Below are positions 1 to 5,941 of a stretch of 11,361 bases of DNA, in pieces. The stretch covers positions 1 through 11,361 of the forward strand of contig JACRCA010000169.1 in the NCBI GenBank assembly GCA_016234425.1, given 5' to 3'. Within the stretch, counting starts at the first letter, position 1; each line of letters starts with the position of its first letter. The position numbers and the translations under genes were made by a program. The notes beneath the pieces were generated by a model, which saw nothing but the letters and a program-made list of their open reading frames with translations, did no database searches and was not told the origin of the DNA. This DNA comes from Deltaproteobacteria bacterium (lineage in GTDB: Bacteria > Desulfobacterota > SM23-61).

Positions 1-693
1 GGAGCGGGGGATCTTTTGCAAAACCTTCGACCAACGAGGGAACCCCCAAAGGAGGGAGACTCCCTGGATGCATTCCACCTGCAGGTGCCGGCGAACTAGA
101 GCAAGGATGGTGGAATAATCAAACTTGAAAGTGTGATCCGCGGGAACCTCCCAGATGTGCGGGCAGGAGATTTCCCTGCCGAGGAAACGCTGGGAGAGCC
201 TGTTTAAACTCCTGGATAGGAAACAACTCAGGCTCGCAAAGTTGGCCACAGAAATCACCACCTTCCCCCCCAGGGAAGTCACCCGGCCCATTTCCGCAAC
301 TGCTCGGTCTGGATTGCTGAAATGGTCGATGGCTCCCTTGCAGACCACTCGAGTAAAAGAGTCGTTCAAGAAAGGAAGGTCTTCAGCTAAACTCCTCACC
401 AACCTTACCATTCCTCCAGCATCCCTTACCCACTCCTTAGCTTTCCGGAGCATCACCCGAGATGGTTCACAACCAAAAAGAACCCCTCCTTTTTTAGCCA
501 TGGATACGGCATCGATTCCCCGCCCGCAACCGACGTCCAGAACCTGATGACCATTTCCTGACTGAACAGCCCGGAGGGTCTCAGCGGTCATGCGCTGGAA
601 GACGAACTCTGTGTCCAAGGAAACAAAGGCGGGCAGGACATGGTCATCGTTCCATTCCAAGTCGACTTTTACCAAATCAACTTTTTCAGGCAC
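1..693 (-). CDS. Class I SAM-dependent methyltransferase (3' end beyond window)
   Basis: The reading frame is open from a GTG at 693 to the window edge: 231 residues, C-terminus missing. The SAM-binding motif I is VLDVGCGRGIDAV at about residues 51-63. An acidic/loop region follows, then a Methyltransf_11-like segment (KGAIDHFSNPDRAVAEMGRV, about 119-138) and LGGKVVISV at about 141-149. Methyl acceptor unknown. The GTG overlaps the stop of the upstream ATP-grasp gene by 8 bp (GTGCCTGA), so translation is probably coupled and this is the last visible gene of the polyamine operon. The start is chosen from this overlap; no strong Shine-Dalgarno is seen. The frame shows no interruptions. What it methylates is inference only: the partner ligase product, or a polyamine conjugate, would fit the neighbourhood. 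The family is too broad to decide from sequence. Confidence 0.85.
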   Translation of the reverse strand, partial: MPEKVDLVKVDLEWNDDHVLPAFVSLDTEFVFQRMTAETLRAVQSGNGHQVLDVGCGRGIDAVSMAKKGGVLFGCEPSRVMLRKAKEWVRDAGGMVRLVRSLAEDLPFLNDSFTRVVCKGAIDHFSNPDRAVAEMGRVTSLGGKVVISVANFASLSCFLSRSLNRLSQRFLGREISCPHIWEVPADHTFKFDYSTILALVRRHLQVECIQGVSLLWGFPRWSKVLQKIPRS

Positions 694-1756
694 GAGGGGC
701 CCTTTCTGGCGAGGACTTCGGCGATCTACTACCGGGCAGAGGGGAGGAGGCGCATCGATCCCGGGCGATTTGCACGATCCGGCCGATGAATTCGGTGTAG
801 CTAAACCCAGCCGCTTTGGCAGACCGAGTCATCCCTGCATCCGGGGAAATATCCGGGTTGGCATTAATCTCCAGTACATAAGGGATTCCCTGGGGGCTGA
901 GCCGAAGGTCTACCCGGCCATAATCGCGACACTCCAGGATGCGGTAAGAAAGAAGCGAAACTTCCTTGACCCTCTTTTCGATCTCTGGAGAAAGGGGCGC
1001 TGGACAGAGTGGGACGGAACAGATAAATTCCTGGCTGTTTTCTATCCATTTGGCGGCATAGCCGCAAATCTTGGGCAAATCAGGTGGCAAGCTCGAAAAA
1101 TCTATCTCTGAGATGGGCAGGATATGGGGGACCTCATTTCCGAGTATGGAGACATTCAACTCCCGGCCGTCGATGTACTCTTCCACCAGGGCCGGTTGTC
1201 CATAATCCTTATGAATTCTTCGCACCCGCTGCTTGAGGGATTTCTCATCCCGCACAAAGGAGTTGTTATCAATGCCCAGGCCGGCATCCTCGCGCATGGG
1301 TTTGACGATTAAGGGAAATTGCAACCCCGAGATCCGTTCGTCCCCCCCGGGCATCCATACTTGGTAAGGGGGAGTTGGGATGCCATGGTGCGCGAGGATG
1401 GATTTTGTTTTCCCTTTATCTTGAGATAGACCGAGGACCAGGGCGGAGGAGCCGGTAAAGGGAATTTCTAAGAGTTCCAATAGGGCTGCGACGTTCATCT
1501 CCAGCCGGCTTCGCCCGCAAAACTCTTCACAGAGGTTGAAAATCACCTCTGCCTTGACGGAGCGGACTTTTTTTAGAAAGGCAGACAGTTCTCCCTGGGC
1601 TTCCAGAGTATGTATGGAATAACCCAAAGAGTAAAGGGCTTTTTGTACAGCCTGCAGACGGGATAGAACAGACTCTTGGCCGATGGTGTCAGGCCTCCCA
1701 TCAGAAAAGAAGGGTGCGGGAAGACTGTAGAGAATGAGAAGGGATGTTTTTTTCAC
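686..1756 (-). CDS. ATP-grasp ligase, D-Ala-D-Ala ligase-like (second of tandem pair)
   Basis: 356 residues from a GTG whose last bases form the stop of the upstream gene (GTGA, 4-bp overlap), with a purine-rich GAGGGTGGGG ahead of it. A TTG eight codons earlier is possible but less likely. The fold follows Ddl: an N-terminal domain with FNLCEEFCGRSR (73-84) and IPFTGSSALVLGLSQDK (98-114); the ATP-grasp core with FPLIVKP (K152), LVEEYIDGREL (190-200) and CRDYGRVDLRL (276-286, D283); then YVLEINANPD (E296, N298), the Mg-ATP ligands. It departs from true Ddl in the serine loop: where Ddl has EGSS this has EDAG (156-159), and the N-terminal D-Ala-binding signature is not recognisable. It should activate a carboxylate as an acyl phosphate and join it to an amine; both substrates are unknown. 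The tail (337-356) is Ser/Pro/Arg-rich and overlaps the next gene. Confidence 0.85.
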   Translation of the reverse strand: MKKTSLLILYSLPAPFFSDGRPDTIGQESVLSRLQAVQKALYSLGYSIHTLEAQGELSAFLKKVRSVKAEVIFNLCEEFCGRSRLEMNVAALLELLEIPFTGSSALVLGLSQDKGKTKSILAHHGIPTPPYQVWMPGGDERISGLQFPLIVKPMREDAGLGIDNNSFVRDEKSLKQRVRRIHKDYGQPALVEEYIDGRELNVSILGNEVPHILPISEIDFSSLPPDLPKICGYAAKWIENSQEFICSVPLCPAPLSPEIEKRVKEVSLLSYRILECRDYGRVDLRLSPQGIPYVLEINANPDISPDAGMTRSAKAAGFSYTEFIGRIVQIARDRCASSPLPGSRSPKSSPERAPRA

Positions 1757-2757
1757 AGGTTCAACCCCACCCTCTGGCAAGCAATTTCCAATACCCGGTT
1801 GATAAGATCTGCGTAAGATAATCCGGCGGTTCTGGCGGCTTTAGGAAAGCAGGAATTGGCGTCGGGGTTGGGCAGGATCCCGGGAAGGGGGTTCAATTCC
1901 AGTACATTTGGTTCTCCTGATTCATCCAGGCGAATATCGATGCGACACCAGTCTCGGCAGCGCAGTGCCAGAAAGGCTGCTTGGCTTACGGCTCGAATCC
2001 TTTTTTCCAATGAGGACGAGGTTTTTGCCGGGCAAGCGAAAATTTCCAAGGGTTTTTCCACCGTATCCCAGATCCACTTGGCCTCGAAGGAATAGATCGG
2101 ATTGATGTTGGCGGGCAATTGCTCGAACTGGATCTCCACGATAGGCAGCACCTGCACCTCGGCTCCGTTACCCAACAGGGCCACGGTGAATTCCCGCCCC
2201 GCAAGATATTTTTCCACGAGGGCCGGCTGATGGTATTCGGTTAATATGGCGGAGATTTGTTCTTGCAGTTGGGCGGTTGTGCGAACCAGGGAGTTGTTGC
2301 GAATCCCTTTGCTGGACCCTTCATAAAGGGGTTTAACAATAAGCGGGAAAGGGGGAAATTTTTTCTTCTCCGGCAGATCCCGGACGACCACGAAGGGGGC
2401 GGTCGGGACCCCGTGGTAAGAGAGCACCTCCTTAGCCAGGGACTTATCTAAGCATAACCCCAAAGTTATGGGGCCCGAGCCCGTATAAGGAATGCGTAAC
2501 ATCTCCAGCATGGCCGGGATTTGCAATTCCCGGCTGCTGCCAGAGAGTCCTTCGGCCATGTTGAAGACGATGTCAGGGCGAAGCTGCCGGAATTTTTCAA
2601 AAGCGTCTTCATTGGCCTCAATGGGGATAACTCGATGCTTGCCCGAAAGGGCTGAGCGGACCGCGGCAATCGTCTCTTCATCGTCCCATTCGGCGTAGAA
2701 GTCATCGGAGATAGATTCATTTGTTGGCTTCAGGTTGAAGCATAACCCAACGTGCAT
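1753..2757 (-). CDS. ATP-grasp ligase, D-Ala-D-Ala ligase-like (first of tandem pair)
   Basis: 334 residues from ATG at 2757, which lies 17 bp after the arginine decarboxylase stop and has AAGAGAGG about 10 nt upstream. A TTG at 2814 would overlap that gene by 40 bp and is rejected. Ddl-type blocks in order: DIVFNMAEG (62-70), IPYTGSGPITLGLCLDK (89-105), FPLIVKPLYEGSSKG (137-151, keeping the EGSS loop that the next gene lost), LVEKYLAGREF (180-190), EAKWI (225-229), CRDWCRIDIRL (268-278) and NVLELNPLPG (284-293) with D274, E287 and N289 as likely metal ligands. The classic N-terminal Ddl signature around the catalytic Glu is absent, although DDEETIAAV (25-33) may stand in its place. It is clearly a paralogue of the following gene. 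It sits in a polyamine operon, not a cell-wall cluster, so a peptidoglycan role is doubtful; substrates are unknown. Confidence 0.88.
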   Translation of the reverse strand: MHVGLCFNLKPTNESISDDFYAEWDDEETIAAVRSALSGKHRVIPIEANEDAFEKFRQLRPDIVFNMAEGLSGSSRELQIPAMLEMLRIPYTGSGPITLGLCLDKSLAKEVLSYHGVPTAPFVVVRDLPEKKKFPPFPLIVKPLYEGSSKGIRNNSLVRTTAQLQEQISAILTEYHQPALVEKYLAGREFTVALLGNGAEVQVLPIVEIQFEQLPANINPIYSFEAKWIWDTVEKPLEIFACPAKTSSSLEKRIRAVSQAAFLALRCRDWCRIDIRLDESGEPNVLELNPLPGILPNPDANSCFPKAARTAGLSYADLINRVLEIACQRVGLNL

Positions 2758-2774
2758 TGAATCTCTGGCCTCTC

Positions 2775-3320
2775 TTAAAACAGGAAAACTGCGGCGGCCA
2801 CTACGGTCGACCAACCGTTCTTGACGATACTGGACTGAGTGATGTTTGTTGTACGTACGATCTTATCACTGATGCGGTAGAATTCTTTCTTCTCGTCCCA
2901 GCTCTTGTCCTCATCGAATTCCATGCCCAAGGTGGAAGCCAGCATGGCGGCGGCCAAGTCTTCGGCGTAATCTCCCGCTTCTTTTTCCGTTTGCCCGAAA
3001 GCATGATGTTCGCTCAGGTAGCCATACAGCGATTTTTCCGAAGGAATGGCACAGCCAATGGAGGCGGCAATGAGGCGTCGGGGCTCATTGCTGCTGCACT
3101 TGGCCAGCACGCAGAAGGTTATGCCTCCGGGAACGAGCTCCCGCAGTCCTTGGGTTCGGGAGATAATCTTGCATCGCGGGGGCAAAATGCTGGAGACCGT
3201 TACCAAGTTGCATTTTTCAATGCCCGCATCGCGCAAACCCAGCTCAAAGGAGCGGAGCTCTTCTTTATGAACGCCCACCCCTTTGGTGAAAAAAAGTTTT
3301 CGAGGGACCCATGGTTCCAA
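2775..3320 (-). CDS. pdaD: Pyruvoyl-dependent arginine decarboxylase
   Basis: 181 residues, the usual size for the PvlArgDC family. It makes agmatine and CO2 from L-arginine with a self-made pyruvoyl cofactor. The family opening PRKLFFTKGVG is at 6-16. The autocleavage region is NLVTVSSILPP (38-48); processing between Ser43 and Ser44 would give a small beta chain and an alpha chain with pyruvoyl at residue 44. Further family blocks are SSNEPRRLIAASIGCAIP (76-93) and EHHAFGQTEKEAGDYAEDLA (104-123), whose acidic residues at 112-114 fall where the proton-donating Glu is expected. Start: TTG one base after the agmatinase stop, with GGGAGA about 7 nt upstream inside the agmatinase C-terminus; no in-frame ATG exists nearby. 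It directly supplies the substrate of the upstream-encoded agmatinase. Confidence 0.92.
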   Translation of the reverse strand: MEPWVPRKLFFTKGVGVHKEELRSFELGLRDAGIEKCNLVTVSSILPPRCKIISRTQGLRELVPGGITFCVLAKCSSNEPRRLIAASIGCAIPSEKSLYGYLSEHHAFGQTEKEAGDYAEDLAAAMLASTLGMEFDEDKSWDEKKEFYRISDKIVRTTNITQSSIVKNGWSTVVAAAVFLF

Positions 3321-3321
3321 T

Positions 3322-4242
3322 TTAAATCTCCCTTCCGGCGGTGTGATTCTTCCCGCGGCCTGGAAAGTGCGTGAAAATATAGCCCAGAAATTTGTAGATC
3401 AGTTTAGCGGCTAAAAAGTCCGGGGCGAACAATCCCGGGATGGGGACCAGCTCCACCACATCGAAACCGACGATCCTACTTTTTTCCGTCAGGCCGCGCA
3501 AGAATTGCGTGAGGGTCTTCCAATTCAGGCCCCCAGGCTCTGGCGTTCCCACCGCAGGCATGATGGCGGGGTCCAGGACATCCAGGTCGATGGTCACGTA
3601 AACCTCGGGAGAGAGGGCTTCAAATACCTCCTCTTCCCAATCCGGCACCTCCGCAAAGCGATGCCAAAGAAAACATTTTACCCCCCCACTTTTTAAGAAG
3701 AGGTTTTCTTCCAGACTTAAACTCCGCACCCCCACTTGGACCAGAGGGCCAAGCTCCGCCAGACGACGACCCACGCAGGCATGGCTGAAGGATGTCCCCT
3801 GGTAACTATCACGCAGATCGGCATGAGCATCCAGTTGGAGAAAGGAGATTTGCGGATATTTTTCCTTTAAAGCCTTAGCCATTCCCAGGGTGACGGTGTG
3901 TTCTCCTCCGATGAGTACGGGATATTTATTCTCCCGCATCACCGGCTCAGCATAGCTGTAAACTTGCCGGATCATTTCCTCCGGGCCAGAGGCCACGGCT
4001 TGCAGCGGTGCGAGAGTATGAAACCCGACCCGGGAAGGTGCCGTCTCCAGCTCTTCGTCAAAAAGCTCCAGGTGAGAGGAGGCCTCCAGGATCGCTAAGG
4101 GCCCGCGGCGGGCCCCCGGGAGGCAAGTGCTGGTGAGGTCATAAGCCACAGGCAAAAAGACCACCCTGGAGTTTTCCCAAAGGCATTGCTCCTGGGGAAG
4201 CCCCCCGAAGTTAAGCGAGATGATTTGAGGTGTGGGCATCAT
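3322..4242 (-). CDS. speB: Agmatinase (ureohydrolase family)
   Basis: 306 residues. It hydrolyses agmatine to putrescine and urea with a binuclear Mn centre. All ureohydrolase metal motifs are present: GGEHTVTLG (112-120, H115), LDAHADLRD (137-145, D138, H140, D142) and TIDLDVLDPAIMPAVGTPEP (217-236, D219, D221). SHACVGRRL (153-161) and FDVVELVP (260-267) complete the family pattern. The choice of agmatinase over arginase or formimidoglutamase rests on the arginine decarboxylase next door. Start: the first of two adjacent ATGs; it overlaps the stop of the upstream DHS-like gene as ATGA (4 bp), which implies translational coupling. The C-terminal codons carry the Shine-Dalgarno of the decarboxylase. 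The C-terminal 15 or so residues are basic and hydrophilic and look unstructured. Confidence 0.92.
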   Translation of the reverse strand: MMPTPQIISLNFGGLPQEQCLWENSRVVFLPVAYDLTSTCLPGARRGPLAILEASSHLELFDEELETAPSRVGFHTLAPLQAVASGPEEMIRQVYSYAEPVMRENKYPVLIGGEHTVTLGMAKALKEKYPQISFLQLDAHADLRDSYQGTSFSHACVGRRLAELGPLVQVGVRSLSLEENLFLKSGGVKCFLWHRFAEVPDWEEEVFEALSPEVYVTIDLDVLDPAIMPAVGTPEPGGLNWKTLTQFLRGLTEKSRIVGFDVVELVPIPGLFAPDFLAAKLIYKFLGYIFTHFPGRGKNHTAGREI

Positions 4243-5303
4243 CTATTATTACTTATTTTTGATTTCCGCAGAAATTCTTTTTTCGTGTCCAGGGAATACA
4301 ATTTTTTCATTTCTGGCCGAACCCGCCTGGAAAGGAAAGCTCTGCTTTCCTGGGCCACGGCGGTGACCAGGAGAGGAAGGGCAATGGTGCAATCGCAATA
4401 AAGGGTTACCTTTTTCGCCCGCTCAGAAATTTTCCCCCAGGATTGCCCCTCCTCGAAAGTGCATCCACTCAATCCACCCCAGTGCGGGGCATCGGTGGTC
4501 ACCTGGATGGCGTAGCGATGCCCCGGCACTTTAAGGCCCATCATATTAGCAGTTACTTCGGTTTGCTGGATGAAGTTCTTGGGGGTGCCGCCTCCTAAGA
4601 AAATGACCCCGGTGACTTTCGATTGAGCCACGATATAAGCCGTCTCCCGGACGTCACCCACGATATCGAAGAGGAAGGAGGGACCTTTTGTGGCCTGGGC
4701 CAGAGCAATCCCGATGGAAGAGTCTCCCAGCGCCGGGCAGTAGATGGGCACCCCAGCTCGGACGGCGGAAGGGATGATTCCGTCTTGCTTGCCATCCCGG
4801 AGAAGTTTTTCTCCCAGAAGGATGAAGAACTCCCGGGTGGTTAAGGGCCGGCGGGGTTTTAAGGAACGAGCAAAGTTCAGGATATAATAATCCACTTCAT
4901 TGAATTCCTTTTCCCAGGCAAAAACATCATAGATCCGGTCGATCCCTTCTTTTCTCAGGGCCAAATCGTCAACCTGGCAAGTTCCTTGCCAGTGCTGATT
5001 TCCCAGGGTTTCATGAATATCGTGGAAAAGGTTTGCCCCTGTAGAAACCAGGCAGTCAATCAGACGATTTTCAATTAGATAAACCAGAAGTTTGCGCATT
5101 CCGGCCGGGACCAAGGCACCTGCTAAGCCGAGCAGGATGGTCACTTCATCTTTGAGCATTTCCACCCAAACCTGAACGGCGAGGGAAAGATTTTTCCCTT
5201 GGAAGGCAGTCTGGCCCATCTCTCGCAGCAGGTCAGACACCCTATTTTCCAGGCGCACTTCCATGGGCTGGACGGGATGAAGCAACTTGAAACGCCGGGG
5301 CAT
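4239..5303 (-). CDS. Deoxyhypusine synthase-like protein (probable homospermidine/polyamine synthase)
   Basis: 354 residues, DHS fold, NAD-dependent family. Visible blocks: VSTGANLFHDIHETLG (86-101, NAD region), LRKEGIDRIYDVF (116-128), PIYCPALGDSSIG (186-198), LFDIVGDVRE (211-220), IFLGGGTPKNFI (234-245) and EEGQSWGKI (284-292). K291 matches the catalytic lysine of eukaryotic DHS (human K329, WGK), and E285 and W289 match human E323 and W327. Bacteria have no eIF5A to modify, and bacterial members of this family are thought to move an aminobutyl or related group onto a free diamine. With agmatinase and arginine decarboxylase downstream, a product such as homospermidine is the natural inference. 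Start: ATG with GGGAGG 8 nt upstream. First gene of the operon, about 38 nt from the predicted transcription start. Confidence 0.88.
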   Translation of the reverse strand: MPRRFKLLHPVQPMEVRLENRVSDLLREMGQTAFQGKNLSLAVQVWVEMLKDEVTILLGLAGALVPAGMRKLLVYLIENRLIDCLVSTGANLFHDIHETLGNQHWQGTCQVDDLALRKEGIDRIYDVFAWEKEFNEVDYYILNFARSLKPRRPLTTREFFILLGEKLLRDGKQDGIIPSAVRAGVPIYCPALGDSSIGIALAQATKGPSFLFDIVGDVRETAYIVAQSKVTGVIFLGGGTPKNFIQQTEVTANMMGLKVPGHRYAIQVTTDAPHWGGLSGCTFEEGQSWGKISERAKKVTLYCDCTIALPLLVTAVAQESRAFLSRRVRPEMKKLYSLDTKKEFLRKSKISNNR

Positions 5304-5340
5304 TTTTTCCGCCTCCCAGAGGGGGTTGATCTTTTGTTGG

Positions 5341-5376
5341 CGATTAAAAAATACTTAAAAATTTTTTTTTCGTCAA
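5341..5376 (-). promoter_or_regulatory. Predicted sigma-70 promoter of the polyamine/ATP-grasp operon
   Basis: On the minus strand, TTGACG (5376-5371) is followed by exactly 17 nt and TATTTT (5353-5348), with a start expected near 5341. The spacer is an A9T5 tract, which may be intrinsically curved. The leader to the ATG at 5303 would be about 38 nt, too short for a riboswitch. No operator-like dyad is evident. Confidence 0.6.
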
Positions 5377-5398
5377 GAAATTTAAATGAAAAATTTAG

Positions 5399-5407
5399 CA
5401 AAGTACA
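5399..5407 (+). repeat. Left copy of 9-bp target-site duplication (CAAAGTACA)
   Basis: CAAAGTACA ends exactly where the left inverted-repeat end (CTTGCC...) begins. A perfect copy in the same orientation is at 5866-5874, next to the right end. Flanking direct repeats of this kind are produced by staggered-cut transposition. Confidence 0.7.
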
Positions 5408-5452
5408 CTTGCCTCCCTTCACTTATTGAGGTCACGAATGATTACTCATTAA

Positions 5453-5636
5453 CCGGGTGGGAGGGTGATGAAGGAGGGAGCATCGGCGGGAAAAGGATAT
5501 CCCCAGAGTCCCCACTTCCCTTCCGCCAAGGAAAGGCGGGAGCGGAGGAATCCAGGGCATCCTGGGCTGAAGCCCCGCCCCTGCCGATGGAAGAACTAAC
5601 GCCTCATGATCCCGAGAGAATCACCCTCCCGCCCGG
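5453..5636 (+). repeat. Unit A: foldable 184-nt half of the palindromic element
   Basis: The ends pair over 17 bp: 5453-5469 with 5620-5636, with one T-G pair (5458/5631) that is a G-U wobble on the plus strand but an A-C mismatch on the minus. Inside are CATCGGC/GCCGATG (5481-5487 with 5583-5589), a TTCCGCC/GGCGGGA hairpin (5521-5527 with 5535-5541), CCAGG/CCTGG (5552-5556 with 5561-5565) and a GGGC-TGAA-GCCC hairpin (5564-5575, which competes with the previous one). It could fold as RNA or as single-stranded DNA. It matches no riboswitch or housekeeping RNA I know. Confidence 0.6.
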
Positions 5637-5650
5637 ATCCAGCGCTGGAT
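5637..5650. repeat. Perfect 14-bp palindrome at the element centre
   Basis: ATCCAGCGCTGGAT is exactly self-complementary and lies where the two inverted halves of the element meet. It could be the junction of an ancestral inverted duplication, or a protein site. Confidence 0.6.
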
Positions 5651-5660
5651 GATCCTGCCA

Positions 5661-5828
5661 GGCCCGGGGGTTCAGGGCGCTTCGCTTGGCCTCATGAGGC
5701 GCTGGTCGTTTCATGGATGGGGGCGGAAAAGGCCCCCGGCCTCATTCTGCGGAGACCTGGCTGGAGCCTCTGAGAAAGGCTTTTTCCCGGCCGATGCTGC
5801 CCGCGCTCATCGCCCCGAACCCCGGGCC
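5661..5828 (-). repeat. Unit B: inverted, diverged copy of unit A
   Basis: Read on the minus strand, this 168-nt unit has the same plan as unit A. Its closing helix pairs 5661-5679 with 5811-5828 (one bulged G at 5670). The single non-Watson-Crick position (5674/5816) is a U-G wobble on the minus strand and an A-C mismatch on the plus. It shares AGCATCGGC(C)GGGAAAA and CGCCTCATGA with unit A. A GGGGG/CCCCC hairpin and a perfect GCCTCATGAGGC palindrome (5689-5700) lie inside. The inner CATCGGC/GCCGATG helix of unit A is not kept. Confidence 0.58.
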
Positions 5829-5865
5829 ACGAATAGGAATTCTGTAAAAGTGAAGGTGGGCAAGA

Positions 5866-5874
5866 CAAAGTACA
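5866..5874 (+). repeat. Right copy of 9-bp target-site duplication (CAAAGTACA)
   Basis: Perfect same-strand copy of 5399-5407, one base outside the right end of the inverted repeat and 3 bp before the -35 box of the purB promoter. Confidence 0.7.
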
Positions 5875-5877
5875 GCC

Positions 5878-5906
5878 TTGACTTTGGAAGAGAGACCTGC
5901 TAATTT
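5878..5906 (+). promoter_or_regulatory. Predicted sigma-70 promoter of purB
   Basis: TTGACT (5878-5883), exactly 17 nt, TAATTT (5901-5906). Transcription would start near 5913, giving a leader of about 30 nt. The box lies just outside the inserted element, so the insertion left it intact. Confidence 0.62.
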
Positions 5907-5941
5907 GCGCCTAAAATGAAGATGAGAAGGCAGGGTTGGGT

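Larger units (their letters stand above)
5408..5865. mobile_element. MITE-like non-autonomous element, 458 bp, imperfect palindrome
   Basis: The stretch between the two divergent promoters has no credible gene. Its outer ends are inverted relatives: reading inward, 5408-5430 and the complement of 5864-5842 match at 18 of 23 positions (CTTGCCNNCCTTCACTT core). The inner parts are also inverted relatives: a 41-nt block (5587-5627 against the complement of 5714-5674) matches ungapped at 30 of 41, and the block from GATGA onward (5467-5515 against the complement of 5811-5762) matches at about three quarters. The two halves meet at a perfect 14-bp palindrome. A perfect 9-bp direct repeat flanks the whole, one base off the right end. 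GC content is visibly higher than in the flanks. With no transposase, this fits a MITE mobilised in trans. I cannot assign a family; 9-bp duplications occur in several IS groups. Confidence 0.68.

Noticed and set aside
590..1111. 173-codon plus-strand frame
   Set aside because: It lies opposite the ATP-grasp and methyltransferase genes, whose minus-strand frames carry clear family motifs.
1753..2757. Annotation as the cell-wall D-Ala-D-Ala ligase
   Set aside because: The N-terminal D-Ala signature is missing, a paralogue sits next to it, and the operon is for polyamines; only the superfamily call is safe.
2758..2814. Earlier TTG start for the first ATP-grasp gene
   Set aside because: It would overlap the decarboxylase by 40 bp and add residues with no family match, whereas the ATG at 2757 has a suitable ribosome binding site.
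5453..5828. A known riboswitch, 6S RNA, RNase P, SRP RNA or tmRNA
   Set aside because: None of the conserved core sequences of these RNAs could be found on either strand.
5433..5834. 7-bp direct repeat CACGAAT at 5433-5439 and 5828-5834 as the target duplication
   Set aside because: The left copy lies inside the homologous left end. The 9-bp CAAAGTACA pair is longer and borders the inverted ends, so the 7-bp match is probably chance.
5386..5903. Two plus-strand reading frames (5386-5652 and 5649-5903) in the intergenic region
   Set aside because: They have no ribosome binding site and read through the palindromic units, with Pro/Gly/Arg-rich composition typical of GC-rich noncoding DNA. The purB promoter overlaps the end of the second.
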